From Alteromonas sp. CI.11.F.A3 (GTDB lineage: Bacteria; Pseudomonadota; Gammaproteobacteria; Enterobacterales; Alteromonadaceae): a stretch of DNA of 64,000 bases. Positions 38,311 through 48,132 of this stretch are shown here, piece after piece. The stretch covers positions 2,790,001-2,854,000 of the forward strand of contig NZ_CP136708.1 of assembly GCF_032925565.1 (NCBI RefSeq), written 5' to 3'. The notes under the pieces were generated by a model. It did not search any database and was not told the DNA's origin. It saw only the letters and a program-made list of their open reading frames with translations. Within the stretch, counting starts at the first letter, position 1. The number at the start of each line of letters is the position of its first letter. The position numbers were made by a program, and so were the translations under genes.

Positions 38311-39555
38311 TTAAAGTTGTTCAACAATGGCAATTACACCATTGGCAGAAATAACAATGGCAAACAGCAGTGCTAGCCCTAACATTATGTTTAGGAATAT
38401 GCCTGGCGCATGTTCTTTCATAAGCTCTCGTTTGTTTATTACCACTAGAATGCCGATGATGACTAAGGGCAACACGAACACGTTAAACACTTGAGAAAGA
38501 ATTTGCCCTTTAATAGGGTTGAACCCAAATACTGGAATGATCAGCGCCACTAAACAGGCTATACCGGTAATGGTTTTAAATTGAGTAGATTTGGTATCTA
38601 GCTTTCCTGAGCGGTAGTCGGCGATTAATAAGGGCGCAATAAGCAAACAAGGAAATACGGATGATAACCCTGCCGCCAATGTGCCAAAGAAGAATACTGT
38701 TAGCGCCGTTTTACCTGCAATAGGTTCAAGGGCGTTCACCATGTCGAGTACATGGGTAATTTTCTTACCTTCATGGAACAACGCGCCGTGCGCAACGGCC
38801 ATTACCGATGCACTAATCACAAACACTAAAAAGGCAGCCACAAAAGCATCTTTCTTCTGCTGTTTTTGGTTTTCCATACCCCACCCTTTACCCTGAATAA
38901 ACAGTGGGCGAGATAAAAATGTAGCGGCAGCCATAGTCGTACCCACAAAGGCAGCCACCATCATTTTCCCACCTTCTACATCAGGTATTGAAGGAACAAA
39001 ACCGGCTGCCACTTCTGCTGGCATGGGATGTACCACCAATAGCGAAAACACAAAGGAAATACCCATGCAGGATACAAACATGACCAGAATTTTTTCAAAC
39101 AACGAGTACTTACCAATCAGCATAATGGCGTACATAATACTGATGACACTTACTGCTATGGCTAACACCAACTCGTATTTGTAAGCGTTAAGAGATGGGG
39201 AATACAACGCCAGCATTTCAAAAATTATGTTCGATGAAATGCCGAGAATACCCATTAATGAGTTCCACTGGCCAAAGGTCACGCCCGCAATAATAAGTAT
39301 GGCGATAGGACGCCCAAATTTAAGATGCTTTTTAAAACTATAGAGTGCAGTTTCACCGGTAACAATGGCGTAATTACCAAATGCATAGATAAGTGCCCCT
39401 GAAAACAGGCAACTTAGAAACAACACCCATAGCAAAGACATGCCATAGGTACTGCCCGCTACTATCATAGACGTAACGCTACCTGTACCTATGGTGTAGC
39501 CTATTGCAAAGAAGGCTGGCCCGAAGGCCATTATTTTTTTTATTATCGACGACAT
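38311..39555 (-). CDS. NRAMP-fold transporter lacking the metal-site motifs
   Basis: 414 aa, 11 predicted membrane helices. Helix 1 reads GPAFFAIGYTIGTGSVTSM, aligning with the NRAMP start GPGF---A-IDPGN, but the metal-binding DPGN is GTGS. Helix 6 reads VGTTMAAATFLSRP where NRAMP has the MPH motif. Both D and N and the PH pair are thus absent. Transport of a divalent metal is unlikely; given its place between an SDR and gluconokinase in an alginate locus, an organic acid or sugar acid substrate is my inference. Confidence 0.8.
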   Translation of the reverse strand: MSSIIKKIMAFGPAFFAIGYTIGTGSVTSMIVAGSTYGMSLLWVLFLSCLFSGALIYAFGNYAIVTGETALYSFKKHLKFGRPIAILIIAGVTFGQWNSLMGILGISSNIIFEMLALYSPSLNAYKYELVLAIAVSVISIMYAIMLIGKYSLFEKILVMFVSCMGISFVFSLLVVHPMPAEVAAGFVPSIPDVEGGKMMVAAFVGTTMAAATFLSRPLFIQGKGWGMENQKQQKKDAFVAAFLVFVISASVMAVAHGALFHEGKKITHVLDMVNALEPIAGKTALTVFFFGTLAAGLSSVFPCLLIAPLLIADYRSGKLDTKSTQFKTITGIACLVALIIPVFGFNPIKGQILSQVFNVFVLPLVIIGILVVINKRELMKEHAPGIFLNIMLGLALLFAIVISANGVIAIVEQL

Positions 39556-39712
39556 CTCGTTACCTCTGTCATTCTGGCAATGTTAGTTTTAGCAAACCTA
39601 GGGTTTTGGCTTGTGCAAAAAGGCCTAATTGTACGTAACCTTTACAGCCGCATTTTTAAGGCTAGTGTTTAGCCTTGCCTATGCCTGTTTTTATACATGA
39701 GCCTTCTGATCC

Positions 39713-40480
39713 CTAGGCCATGTAAACGCCGCCGTTAATATCTAACGTCGCACCCGTGATAAACCCGTTATATTCAGAGGCAAAGAAGGCTACCGCTCGG
39801 GCCACATCCATTGGGTTGCCTGCTCGTTTTAATGGTATTTCACTAATGGTTTTATTCGCCGATTCATCGGTGGTGTGGGTAGCATGAAAACGTGTGCCTA
39901 AGATCAAACCCGGCGTTACCGTGTTAACGCGAATACCGTCGCCAGCCAATTCAGCGGCTAGTGAACGGCTGAAAGTAAGCACCGCACCTTTCGATGTGGA
40001 ATAGGCTAATGAGCCACCGTGCCCGCCTTTTCGACCTGCAAGTGAAGACAGATTCACAATAGATGCACCTTCTTCAGCGTGTTTTAACATGGGTAAGAGT
40101 GCACGGGTAACCATCATCATAGAGGTCACATTAACCGCCATCACTTGTTCCCAAAAGTCATTTTTAATATCGCTTAAGGTGTGTCGCTCAACCAAGTCGC
40201 CGGTATTGTTTACCAATATATCAAGCGTAGACGTTAGATTAGCCACTTCGTTAGCGAAGGCATTAACCGTGTCTTCATTGGTCAAGTCAGCTTGAAGCGG
40301 AATGATCTCCCCAACACCAGACTCAAGCACTTCTTGTTGAAGTTCTTCAACTGCGTGCTTCGAGCTATAGTAATGCACAAAAACGGTCGCACCTTGTGCC
40401 GCAAGTTCAGAAGAAATAGCGCCGCCAATACCACTGGCACCACCGGTTACCAATACTCGCTTTCCAGTTAACGTATTCAC
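39713..40480 (-). CDS. Short-chain dehydrogenase/reductase
   Basis: 255 aa. NAD(P) motif VTGGASGIGGAIS at residues 10-22, NNTGD in place of NNAG near 90, catalytic serine in VNLSSLAG and the YSTSK dyad (Y-x-x-x-K). The end GFITGATLDINGGVYMA is typical. In alginate catabolism an SDR reduces DEH (4-deoxy-L-erythro-5-hexoseulose uronate) to KDG, so this is a reasonable candidate for that step, but sugar-acid dehydrogenases look alike. First gene of the minus-strand cluster; operators lie upstream. Confidence 0.85.
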   Translation of the reverse strand: MNTLTGKRVLVTGGASGIGGAISSELAAQGATVFVHYYSSKHAVEELQQEVLESGVGEIIPLQADLTNEDTVNAFANEVANLTSTLDILVNNTGDLVERHTLSDIKNDFWEQVMAVNVTSMMMVTRALLPMLKHAEEGASIVNLSSLAGRKGGHGGSLAYSTSKGAVLTFSRSLAAELAGDGIRVNTVTPGLILGTRFHATHTTDESANKTISEIPLKRAGNPMDVARAVAFFASEYNGFITGATLDINGGVYMA

Positions 40481-40639
40481 ACCAAAACCCTCTATATAAT
40501 TGAAAATCAGTTAACAAATTCACAGATAACGTTTTGTGCATTTTCGCTAAGGCAATGATGTCGTAAGTCGAAAACCAGCAATAATTTCTGCGAAGTATGT
40601 TTTACACCCCGTTAAGTTCGTTATTTATAAAACCAAACA

Positions 40640-40649
40640 AAACCGGTTT
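40640..40649. promoter_or_regulatory. LacI-type operator 1
   Basis: AAACCGGTTT palindrome within a broader CAAAACCGGTTTAGTTTTG context, 160 bases upstream of the SDR start. Same core as the operator at 41110. The central CG-containing symmetric core is typical of LacI-family sites; a LacI gene lies in the same locus. Confidence 0.7.
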
Positions 40650-41109
40650 AGTTTTGCCAACAAGCTAACATAGAAGTGAGTGATGTCAACGCAAAAATAT
40701 TAATAAAATATACAATTTACATTCATTAAATTAACAAACCGAACATCTGGAACTTAACTAATAACTATAAATTTCAGCACCTTATTTATCATTAAGTTTT
40801 ACCCAAGTGCTAAATGTAAAAATTTCGATTGTTATTTTGCTGCACGTTCCACCTTCCTCCTTCCACCTAACACCCTCGCCCCCATAGCACCGCTTTTTTC
40901 GAGTCTCTACAATCTACTTTGTGATAAACGATAGCGATTTACCTTAAAACTCGCTCAAACCCTTAATTTAAAGAGAGTGGAAGAGTCTACTCTTCGGCTC
41001 CAGTGAATAAATTTAATACTTTTGGATAATTTTTTGTTGACGAAAAGCGATGTAAATGTAACCTTATTGTTAATATTCCGGTTGCAGGCGTTCTCTTTTA
41101 AATAAAAAA

Positions 41110-41123
41110 CTAAACCGGTTTAG
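41110..41123. promoter_or_regulatory. LacI-type operator 2
   Basis: CTAAACCGGTTTAG is a perfect 14-bp palindrome, 131 bases upstream of the TonB-dependent receptor start. Paired with operator 1 it could allow repression of both divergent promoters, possibly through looping. Confidence 0.75.
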
Positions 41124-41254
41124 TGCTATAGGAAAAAGCAAGTAGAGCGAATAAACATTGCCTGATTAATAAGACAAGCCGTCACTTCACAAGAGAATTT
41201 AATAATAATTTATGTTTGTGAGGTACTTAGCTGAACAGCTTTTGGAGAAGCAAA

Positions 41255-44182
41255 ATGAACAACAAATTATCAAAACTTACGGTTGCCATTTTATCCGCCA
41301 CCACAGTAGGTTTTTCTTTGCCAAGTTTTGCGCAAGAAGAACAGGACACACAAACACCCGATTCATTAGAAGTCATTGAAGTTCGCGGTATTGCTAGCAG
41401 TATTGCGGAGTCGGCGCGTTTAAAACGTTACGATTCTCGTATTGTGGATGCCATAGTGGCAGAAGATATTGGTAAGCTGCCCGACAACAACATTGCTGAA
41501 GCGCTGCAACGTATTACGGGGGTGTCTATTAGTCGTGACTTTGGTGTGGGTGAATCAGTGACTATTCGCGGTATTTCTCAAAACCGTGTTGAATTAAATG
41601 GTCGTTCTACGTCAGGCAGTGGCCGTGGTGGTATTAGTCTAGATGACTTCCCTTCTAGCTTTCTAAAAACCGTTGAAGTGGTTAAATCCCCTACCCCTGA
41701 AATGATTGAAGGCGCACTTGGCGGTACTATCAATATGACAACCGTGCGCCCATTAGAACTTGAAGAGCCTTTGGTCGCCATTACACTAGATGGTGAATAT
41801 GCTGATAAAGCAGAAAACTGGGCCCCTATGTTTACCGGCGCCGCTGGCAGAAACTGGGACTTGGGCGACGCTGGAACCTTCGGGGCTTCTGTGGTGATGT
41901 CTTATCAAGATCGCACCTTAAGACGTGATGAATTTTTTAATTTAGTGACTCCAACAGAACTCGATTTAGATGGCGATGGTAACAGCGATTCTGCCAACAC
42001 GCCTAGCGGCAACTACCTTGTACGTAGCCAAAATACCGTAGAGCAAAAAACTGAGCAGCGTGAACGTACCGCTTACGGTTTGTCACTTCAGTGGGCACCT
42101 AAAGATACTGACGCCTTCATTTACCTAGATGTAAATGCCACCGATCTTGACGGCGGACAAGAAGCTTACTCGGTATTAAATGACAGCAAAGACTATTCTG
42201 ACTTGGTGTTAGATGATGCCTACGATGACGCACAAGGCCAACTGCAAAGCTTTGGCTCGGGCAGCGCGTTTGTACAACCTAAAACATGGGCCGACTTTAC
42301 CACCAACGACTCTATCTCGAATGCATTGGGTGGCGAGTGGTTTATTACTGACAAACTGAAAATTTCAGGCGAAGTCGCTTATACCAAATCTGAAAGCCTT
42401 CGCACCAATTCTGAGTTTAACTTACGCCCTATTTCGCGTTCACAGTATGAAGAAGACGGTACCATTACCGAAAACTTATTCACCATTACCATGACCCAAG
42501 ATGGTGACCAAGTACCTGGCATTGCCTTTTCGGATGAAGACGCATTATTAGACCCAAGCAATTTGGCTATCCGCCAATTTACCCACCAGCGTTATTATGA
42601 GGAAAACGAAGAAACTGCTATTCGTTTTGACGTGGAATACATCGAGCCTTTTTCAGGCTTAGACTTCCTTACCAAAATTAAGGCAGGTATTCGCACTACT
42701 GACAGAGACTATGAGCTAGACCGTTACGACTTACGCAATAATGGTAGTGAGCTTAAAAACTTACAAACCAGTGTGTCTTACGATGGCGTTGTCAGACCAA
42801 CTTGGGCAGATGAATTTGACGCTGCATTCGGCGGGTTTAAAGAAATTAACCACAGTAACACCTTCGACCAATCAGGTATTTCGGGTAATAACGCCCTAAC
42901 CCACTACTATGTTTATGATGGTGCTGAGCTTGCTTACAATATTAATAGTACTTACGACCGCGTGAAACAAATGCTGGACGGCAGTAGCCATGAACTAACG
43001 GGCTCGCTTGACGACAATATGGTGCGTAATACAGGCTCATATGCGCAAATAAGCGAAGAAACCCAAGCGTTATATACTCAGTTTCATTTAGATTTCGGCG
43101 ACCTTACCGCTGTGGTAGGTGCTCGCTATGTTCAAACCGATTTAACATCGAATACGTTTGATCAAACCGGGAGCTACGATTACTCAGACTTTCTTCCAAG
43201 TATAAACGCCACCTACTCTTTAACCGACGATACCATTTTACGTTTTGCTGCCGCGAAAGTAATGCGTCGCCCTGAGTTTGGTGAGCTTAGCCCTGCGATT
43301 AGTGTCGATAATTCACTCGTTACCGGTACCCAAGGTTCATATCAACTAGACCCATACCGTATTACCCAATACGACTTGTCTGCTGAGCATTACTTTGGTG
43401 AAGGAGGTATGGTCTCTGCCGCTATTTTTTATAAAGATGTAGAGTCATTTACGGTAGCTAGTAGCTCTTGTATGGCTGATAGCAACACGGTAACAGGCCA
43501 AAACGTAACCGAGTACGTGAACGTGTGTTTGCTTGATACCGCTGGGGTAAGCCAAGCTGATGTGAACTACGTCAGTGGAGATCAAGACCTTGCGTATGTT
43601 GAAGCGCAACGCGACGCTGGCTTAACGGGTATTGTGATCGATACGGACGTTAACGGCGGCAGTGGCGAAGTAGCAGGTATTGAACTTGCCTACCAACAAC
43701 AGTTTAGTTTCTTGCCAGGTATGTGGTCTGGGCTTGGTATTAGCACTAACTACACGTATGCAGACAGTGAACAGCCTGATGGTAACCCATTGTTGGACAT
43801 TTCAAACCATACCTTTAATGGTCAGGTTTACTGGGAAAATGCCGGTTTTCAAGTACGTCTTGCCTACAACTGGCGCGATAAGTACTTAGACACGCAAGAT
43901 GAAAAGCGTGTACGCCCTGTTGGTGCACTCGCAACAGGTGTGTATAACCGCACCAATCCTGAAGAAGCTTTCTTTGACCCTACATTAGGTAACAACTATC
44001 GTGACGCACGGGGCCAGTTCGACTTTTCAGCCAGCTACGATGTTAACGAGCATATAACGGTTGTGGCTAACGCGGTTAACTTAACCGGTGAGCCGATTGT
44101 GCAAGTGACCGAACTAGACAGCATTTGGCAGTACAGTGAATCGGATAGACGCTTTACCGTAGGCGTAAGAGCGCGCTGGTAG
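41255..44182 (+). CDS. TonB-dependent receptor of the Xanthomonas/Caulobacter type
   Basis: 975 aa outer-membrane transporter. The signal peptide ends LPSFAQ near residue 26. The plug has the signature YDSRIVDAIVAEDIGKLPDN and ALQRITGVSI, then VTIRGISQNRVELNGR and GGTINMTTVRPLE. A 22-strand barrel follows and ends GVRARW with the terminal aromatic. By position between PL6 and PL7 lyase genes and behind a LacI operator, it very likely takes up alginate oligosaccharides. GGAG lies upstream of the ATG. Confidence 0.95.
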   Translation: MNNKLSKLTVAILSATTVGFSLPSFAQEEQDTQTPDSLEVIEVRGIASSIAESARLKRYDSRIVDAIVAEDIGKLPDNNIAEALQRITGVSISRDFGVGESVTIRGISQNRVELNGRSTSGSGRGGISLDDFPSSFLKTVEVVKSPTPEMIEGALGGTINMTTVRPLELEEPLVAITLDGEYADKAENWAPMFTGAAGRNWDLGDAGTFGASVVMSYQDRTLRRDEFFNLVTPTELDLDGDGNSDSANTPSGNYLVRSQNTVEQKTEQRERTAYGLSLQWAPKDTDAFIYLDVNATDLDGGQEAYSVLNDSKDYSDLVLDDAYDDAQGQLQSFGSGSAFVQPKTWADFTTNDSISNALGGEWFITDKLKISGEVAYTKSESLRTNSEFNLRPISRSQYEEDGTITENLFTITMTQDGDQVPGIAFSDEDALLDPSNLAIRQFTHQRYYEENEETAIRFDVEYIEPFSGLDFLTKIKAGIRTTDRDYELDRYDLRNNGSELKNLQTSVSYDGVVRPTWADEFDAAFGGFKEINHSNTFDQSGISGNNALTHYYVYDGAELAYNINSTYDRVKQMLDGSSHELTGSLDDNMVRNTGSYAQISEETQALYTQFHLDFGDLTAVVGARYVQTDLTSNTFDQTGSYDYSDFLPSINATYSLTDDTILRFAAAKVMRRPEFGELSPAISVDNSLVTGTQGSYQLDPYRITQYDLSAEHYFGEGGMVSAAIFYKDVESFTVASSSCMADSNTVTGQNVTEYVNVCLLDTAGVSQADVNYVSGDQDLAYVEAQRDAGLTGIVIDTDVNGGSGEVAGIELAYQQQFSFLPGMWSGLGISTNYTYADSEQPDGNPLLDISNHTFNGQVYWENAGFQVRLAYNWRDKYLDTQDEKRVRPVGALATGVYNRTNPEEAFFDPTLGNNYRDARGQFDFSASYDVNEHITVVANAVNLTGEPIVQVTELDSIWQYSESDRRFTVGVRARW

Positions 44183-44188
44183 GATTAT

Positions 44189-44219
44189 AAAGTAGCCTAC
44201 TTGCTAGGCTACTTTAATA
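44189..44219 (+). terminator. Hairpin after the TonB-dependent receptor gene
   Basis: AAAGTAGCCTA and TAGGCTACTTT pair perfectly around CTTGC, followed by TAATAAA. The U-tract is formed mainly by the stem, so it may be a weak terminator or a processing site. Confidence 0.65.
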
Positions 44220-44415
44220 AAGCGGTTCGTCTAAGCCTGTTTGCCTAAGCTTATACGACTAGGCCTATTTAACGAGCCCTATGTGAGTAACGCTATACGA
44301 ATAAAGCTAGCCGACTCAATTGCAATAACCTACTTTCGCCGCAGTGCATGCTGCGGCACATTTTTTCATTATTCATTACTTTTTTCTTTTGACGATGCCC
44401 GTTAGGAGCGCATTC

Positions 44416-45606
44416 ATGACAGACGCTAAACCTCTTTATTTGGCCGGCTTAGCCGTGCTTTCTTTAATTGCTGGGTGTAATGATACTCAAAGCGATAAGC
44501 AGAACGAAACACAAAACAATAAGCAAACATCATCAACCAGCAAAGCAGCAACAAACGCTAATATGGAGACAACGAACACCAGCTCCAATGCAGCCGAAAA
44601 GACAAAGCTAGCAACCAAAGCCCCTGGAGACGTATTCGATCTTTCTCCTTGGAACATTCTCTTACCGTTAGATAGAGACGGTGATGGCAAGGCAGACAGA
44701 ATTGAAAATAAAGACTTACCGCGTTTCCACGTGGATGAATTCTTTTACTTAGACGACAATAACAACATGGTATTTGCCGCGGCTAATAAAGCATTTACCT
44801 CTCCCACGTCTACCAATACCCGCAGCGAACTTCGCCAAGTGTACGCCGATGAAAACGGCAATGTCCCCCGTCTAGACAGCCCCGCAAATTACTTTGCATT
44901 GGCATCTAATCCTGATGCAGAGAAATTCGCAGCTATTGGCGCTAGAATGGAAGCCACCCTCAAAGTGGACCACGTTTCTACCAATGCTAAATATCATGAC
45001 AAGCCACCCGCCTATTCTGTTGTAGTAGGCCAGATTCATGCAGGTAAGTTAGACGAACTTCGTAACAATGAATCGGGTTTTGGCTGGGGGAACGAGCCAC
45101 TTAAAATTTATTATAAAAAGTATCCCAATCACGATACTGGCACTGTGTTTTGGAACTACGAACTGAATTTGCCAGAAGATAATCCTAAACGTACCGACAT
45201 TGCATATCCTGTGTGGGGCGATGGTTGGCACGACAGTAGCGACCCGGGTGACATGGGTATCGCCCTTGGTGAGTCTTTCAGTTATGAGATTAATGTTTAC
45301 GGCGATACAATGTACTTAACCTTTAGTGCAGATAATCACCCAACGGTTAGACATCAGATTAATTTAGCCAATAATGTTGATGCCAATGGATTTATAGATG
45401 ACTATGATGACCCTGTGGCTTACAAGAACGACTGGCTGTTTTTTAAAGCTGGCGCATATAACCAGTGCAGTACGAAGGATGCCCCCACATTTCGCTACCC
45501 TGCTTGCCCAGGAACTGGCGATTGGGAAGTCGATAAAAAAGCTGGTAACTACACCCGTGTGTCCTTCTCTCATTTGCAGGTAGGCGATGCTATTGAAGTG
45601 AAATAG
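44416..45606 (+). CDS. Alginate lyase lipoprotein, polysaccharide lyase family 7
   Basis: 396 aa. A lipoprotein signal ends in LIAGC (cysteine near residue 20) and a Ser/Thr/Asn-rich linker follows. The PL7 beta-jelly-roll motifs are RSELR (136-140), QIH (206-208) and FFKAGAYNQ ending in Y348, the catalytic tyrosine region; the usual first Y of YFKAG is F. A DRDGDGKADR loop looks calcium-binding. Surface anchoring suits initial attack on alginate. The ATG at 44416 has GGAG seven bases upstream; the longer frame from 44344 is rejected. Confidence 0.95.
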   Translation: MTDAKPLYLAGLAVLSLIAGCNDTQSDKQNETQNNKQTSSTSKAATNANMETTNTSSNAAEKTKLATKAPGDVFDLSPWNILLPLDRDGDGKADRIENKDLPRFHVDEFFYLDDNNNMVFAAANKAFTSPTSTNTRSELRQVYADENGNVPRLDSPANYFALASNPDAEKFAAIGARMEATLKVDHVSTNAKYHDKPPAYSVVVGQIHAGKLDELRNNESGFGWGNEPLKIYYKKYPNHDTGTVFWNYELNLPEDNPKRTDIAYPVWGDGWHDSSDPGDMGIALGESFSYEINVYGDTMYLTFSADNHPTVRHQINLANNVDANGFIDDYDDPVAYKNDWLFFKAGAYNQCSTKDAPTFRYPACPGTGDWEVDKKAGNYTRVSFSHLQVGDAIEVK

Positions 45607-45663
45607 CTACCGAGGATTTGGCGATTCAAATACTCCATTAACGCCTTTAGTAAGAGAATAATA

Positions 45664-46683
45664 ATGAATAAAAGTAAAGTTAGACTGATTGATGTGGCTG
45701 AAAAAGCTGGCGTATCTAAAAGTACCGCGTCGCAATTTTTGAACGGCCGCTTTGATTTTATGTCGTTCGACACCCGTTTACGGTTACAAAAAGCGGTCGA
45801 GGAACTAAATTACGTTCCTAATAATATTGCTCGTAGCCTAAAAACCAATAAGACCAAAACCCTTGGTGTTATCGTGAGAGACATTGCTAGCTATTACACT
45901 AGCCAAACGATACGCGGTATGGACGATTACTGTAAAAGTCATGGCTACGACTTGTTCATTTATAATTCGGACTTTGAACCCAAAACTGAAAAAAACGCGC
46001 TGACTACGCTGTGTCAGTTAAACGTAGACGGCGCCATCATTGCCTCTTGCGGTAATAACGCAAAGCTAATAGAAGACATTTCAAACAACACCATGCCAGT
46101 GGTGCAATTTCAGTTAGAACATGACGATTGTGACACGGGCATTGTGGTCGCTGATTACAAACGTGCCTCTTTTGATGCCACTGAATACCTTATCAACTTA
46201 GGCCACAAACATATCTGTTTTGTAACCCAGAAATTCGAATCGGTTAAGTCTCGCCAAGAGAAGTATCAGGGGTTTGTAGATGCACATACAAAACATAATA
46301 TTCCCGTTGATGAAGCCCTGACAATTCATTGGAGTCGGCAAGAAGGTTTGCATCGCTCTCCTGTTGAGATGCTAAAGTCAGACAATCCACCCACTGCTTT
46401 TTTCACTCAGCAAATTGCGATAACCATTGATGTATTAAAAGAGTTAGAAGCCGCAAGTATTCCTATTCCCCAAGATGTGTCTTTACTGGGGTTTGAGGAA
46501 ATACCCATGGCGGAGTTTTTTAAGGTGCCCATTACCGTTATTAAACAGCAACCTTATGAGCTAGGCGGCGAAGCCGCGCGCATGTTAATGAATAAAATTA
46601 ATAACCCAAAATCGGTGAACACCCGCATGCTGGTGCCCTGCTCTTTGGTGGAGCGTTCATCTTGCGCTGCACCCAAAGCTTAG
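45664..46683 (+). CDS. LacI family transcriptional regulator
   Basis: 339 aa. The N-terminal helix-turn-helix VRLIDVAEKAGVSKSTASQFLNGR is followed by the hinge helix NNIARSLKTNKT. The periplasmic-binding-like effector domain runs from GVIVRDIASYYTSQ to the C-terminus. Gene position after the PL7 lyase suggests it senses an alginate breakdown product such as DEH or KDG and binds the two AAACCGGTTT operators (inference). Start ATG at 45664 with AAGAGAA upstream. Confidence 0.93.
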   Translation: MNKSKVRLIDVAEKAGVSKSTASQFLNGRFDFMSFDTRLRLQKAVEELNYVPNNIARSLKTNKTKTLGVIVRDIASYYTSQTIRGMDDYCKSHGYDLFIYNSDFEPKTEKNALTTLCQLNVDGAIIASCGNNAKLIEDISNNTMPVVQFQLEHDDCDTGIVVADYKRASFDATEYLINLGHKHICFVTQKFESVKSRQEKYQGFVDAHTKHNIPVDEALTIHWSRQEGLHRSPVEMLKSDNPPTAFFTQQIAITIDVLKELEAASIPIPQDVSLLGFEEIPMAEFFKVPITVIKQQPYELGGEAARMLMNKINNPKSVNTRMLVPCSLVERSSCAAPKA

Positions 46684-46833
46684 GCCTTTAAATCTCTCAT
46701 TTTGAACATGGCGGCTTAGCCCATCACACTGAAAATAGTGAAATTTTATTTTCACGTTGCCGCCGCAATCTCGATTAAGTTTGATACAGTATTGCTCATC
46801 TACTGAATTTAGTGCATTTATCGATTAACTCCC

Positions 46834-47766
46834 ATGCTTTCATTTATCACCAGTACCCTAGTGCCTGTTTTAATCCTACTTTTAATGGGCTGGGTGTTCT
46901 TTCGCATCCGCTGGTTAAATGAAGCCTTTATCGAATCGGGTTCAAAGTTAGTATTCAACGTTGCCCTACCCGCACTCCTGTTTCTATCTATTAGCCAGTC
47001 AGACTTTTCAAACGCAGCTAACTTAACCCTTATCACTATTGGGATAAGTGGCTCGGTACTAATGTGCGCGGTATTAATGCTATTAGTGCATTTCACGGTG
47101 AACCCTCAAAATGCTCGCGGTGTAGTAGTGCAAGGTGGCTTTAGAGCCAATATGGGGATTATTGGCTTGGCGTATTGCGCAAATACTTACGGGCAAGAAG
47201 GCTTAGCGGCGGCATCGGTTTATATGGGCTGTATTACTATTTTGTACAATGTTATGTCGGTGTTTGTACTTAACTTCTATCAGGTCGGTTTTACGGCGCC
47301 TATGAACCAAATTAAAGGCATTGCACGCAACCCCCTTATTATTTCGATTGTGGCAGCATTACCATTTTCTTATTTTCAATGGTCGTTACCCGAGGTGGCA
47401 TTAAGAACTGGCGAATACTTTGCCCAGCTTACCCTGCCCTTGGCACTTATTTGTACCGGCGCGTCGCTGCAGTTTCGTTCTTTTTCTAGCGACTGGTATA
47501 ACATTGCGTTAGCCACAATAAGTAAATGTATTGTCTACCCCGCCTTACTGGTGGGTATGGCGTGTTTAGCAGGCTTTAGAGGCATGGAGCTAGGCATAGT
47601 GTTATTACTGTCTATTGCCCCGACAGCCGCAGCCAGTTACGTAATGGTAAGAAACTTAGGTGGCGATCATCGCTTGGCGGCCAGTATCATTGCCTTAAGC
47701 ACGTTGGTATCGCTTCCTATTACTGCCATTGGTTTCGGCGGCTTGGCCATGCTGGGACTTGTTTAA
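46834..47766 (+). CDS. AEC family membrane transporter
   Basis: 310 aa, ten hydrophobic segments in two five-helix halves. LPALLFLSISQSDF in helix 2 and LPLALICTGASLQF in helix 6-7 are auxin-efflux-carrier family hallmarks. Bacterial members transport small carboxylates such as malate or malonate. It follows the LacI gene by 150 bases with the same direction; a role in uronate-derived acid transport is possible but not shown. Confidence 0.88.
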   Translation: MLSFITSTLVPVLILLLMGWVFFRIRWLNEAFIESGSKLVFNVALPALLFLSISQSDFSNAANLTLITIGISGSVLMCAVLMLLVHFTVNPQNARGVVVQGGFRANMGIIGLAYCANTYGQEGLAAASVYMGCITILYNVMSVFVLNFYQVGFTAPMNQIKGIARNPLIISIVAALPFSYFQWSLPEVALRTGEYFAQLTLPLALICTGASLQFRSFSSDWYNIALATISKCIVYPALLVGMACLAGFRGMELGIVLLLSIAPTAAASYVMVRNLGGDHRLAASIIALSTLVSLPITAIGFGGLAMLGLV

Positions 47767-47916
47767 GAGTGATAAGTACTAAGTAGCGGCGCTAGGCAAC
47801 CCTTTGCTCATACGAATTTAATCGCGTTATACACTTGTTTACACTTTTCTGGTTGGCAATGTTTAAGATTTGAACCACAATGCAGGTAGTTGTTTCAATT
47901 AGCTGGAAAAGTAATC

Positions 47917-48132
47917 GTGAAAATTGTTCGATTAACCCTTGGTGGCATTCTTTTTATCGGCGGCATTATTTTAACCCTATTACCAGGCTCAATTCTTTTG
48001 GTAATAGGTGGTTTGGTATTATTAAGCTACGATTGGCCTCGTGCTCGTGGATGGCTCAAAATAAGTCAAAACATGATGACCTCAAGCGCGAGAAGAATAG
48101 ACCGCGTATTATTAATGCGTAAATTTCGCTAA
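47917..48132 (+). CDS. PGPGW-like small membrane protein
   Basis: 71 aa. A hydrophobic hairpin (about residues 5-40) with LPGSILLVIGGLVLLSYDWPRARGWL, close to the PGPGW putative transmembrane family. A basic tail follows. GTG at 47917 is my start, with a GGAAAAG nearby; an in-frame TTG at 47890 would add nine residues. Function unknown. Confidence 0.7.
   Translation: MKIVRLTLGGILFIGGIILTLLPGSILLVIGGLVLLSYDWPRARGWLKISQNMMTSSARRIDRVLLMRKFR

Larger units (their letters stand above)
40481..41254. other. Divergent control region of the alginate locus
   Basis: 774 bases between the SDR and TonB-receptor genes. It holds two AAACCGGTTT palindromes 470 bases apart and is otherwise AT-rich with no supported gene. 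Both promoters must lie here. Confidence 0.7.

Noticed and set aside
44344..44415. N-terminal extension of the PL7 lyase gene
   Set aside because: It would place hydrophobic residues before a clear lipoprotein signal, and the ATG at 44416 has its own ribosome site.
35326..47766. Alginate locus considered as a recently acquired mobile island
   Set aside because: No integrase, tRNA junction, terminal repeats or clear base-composition break is visible by eye at its borders.
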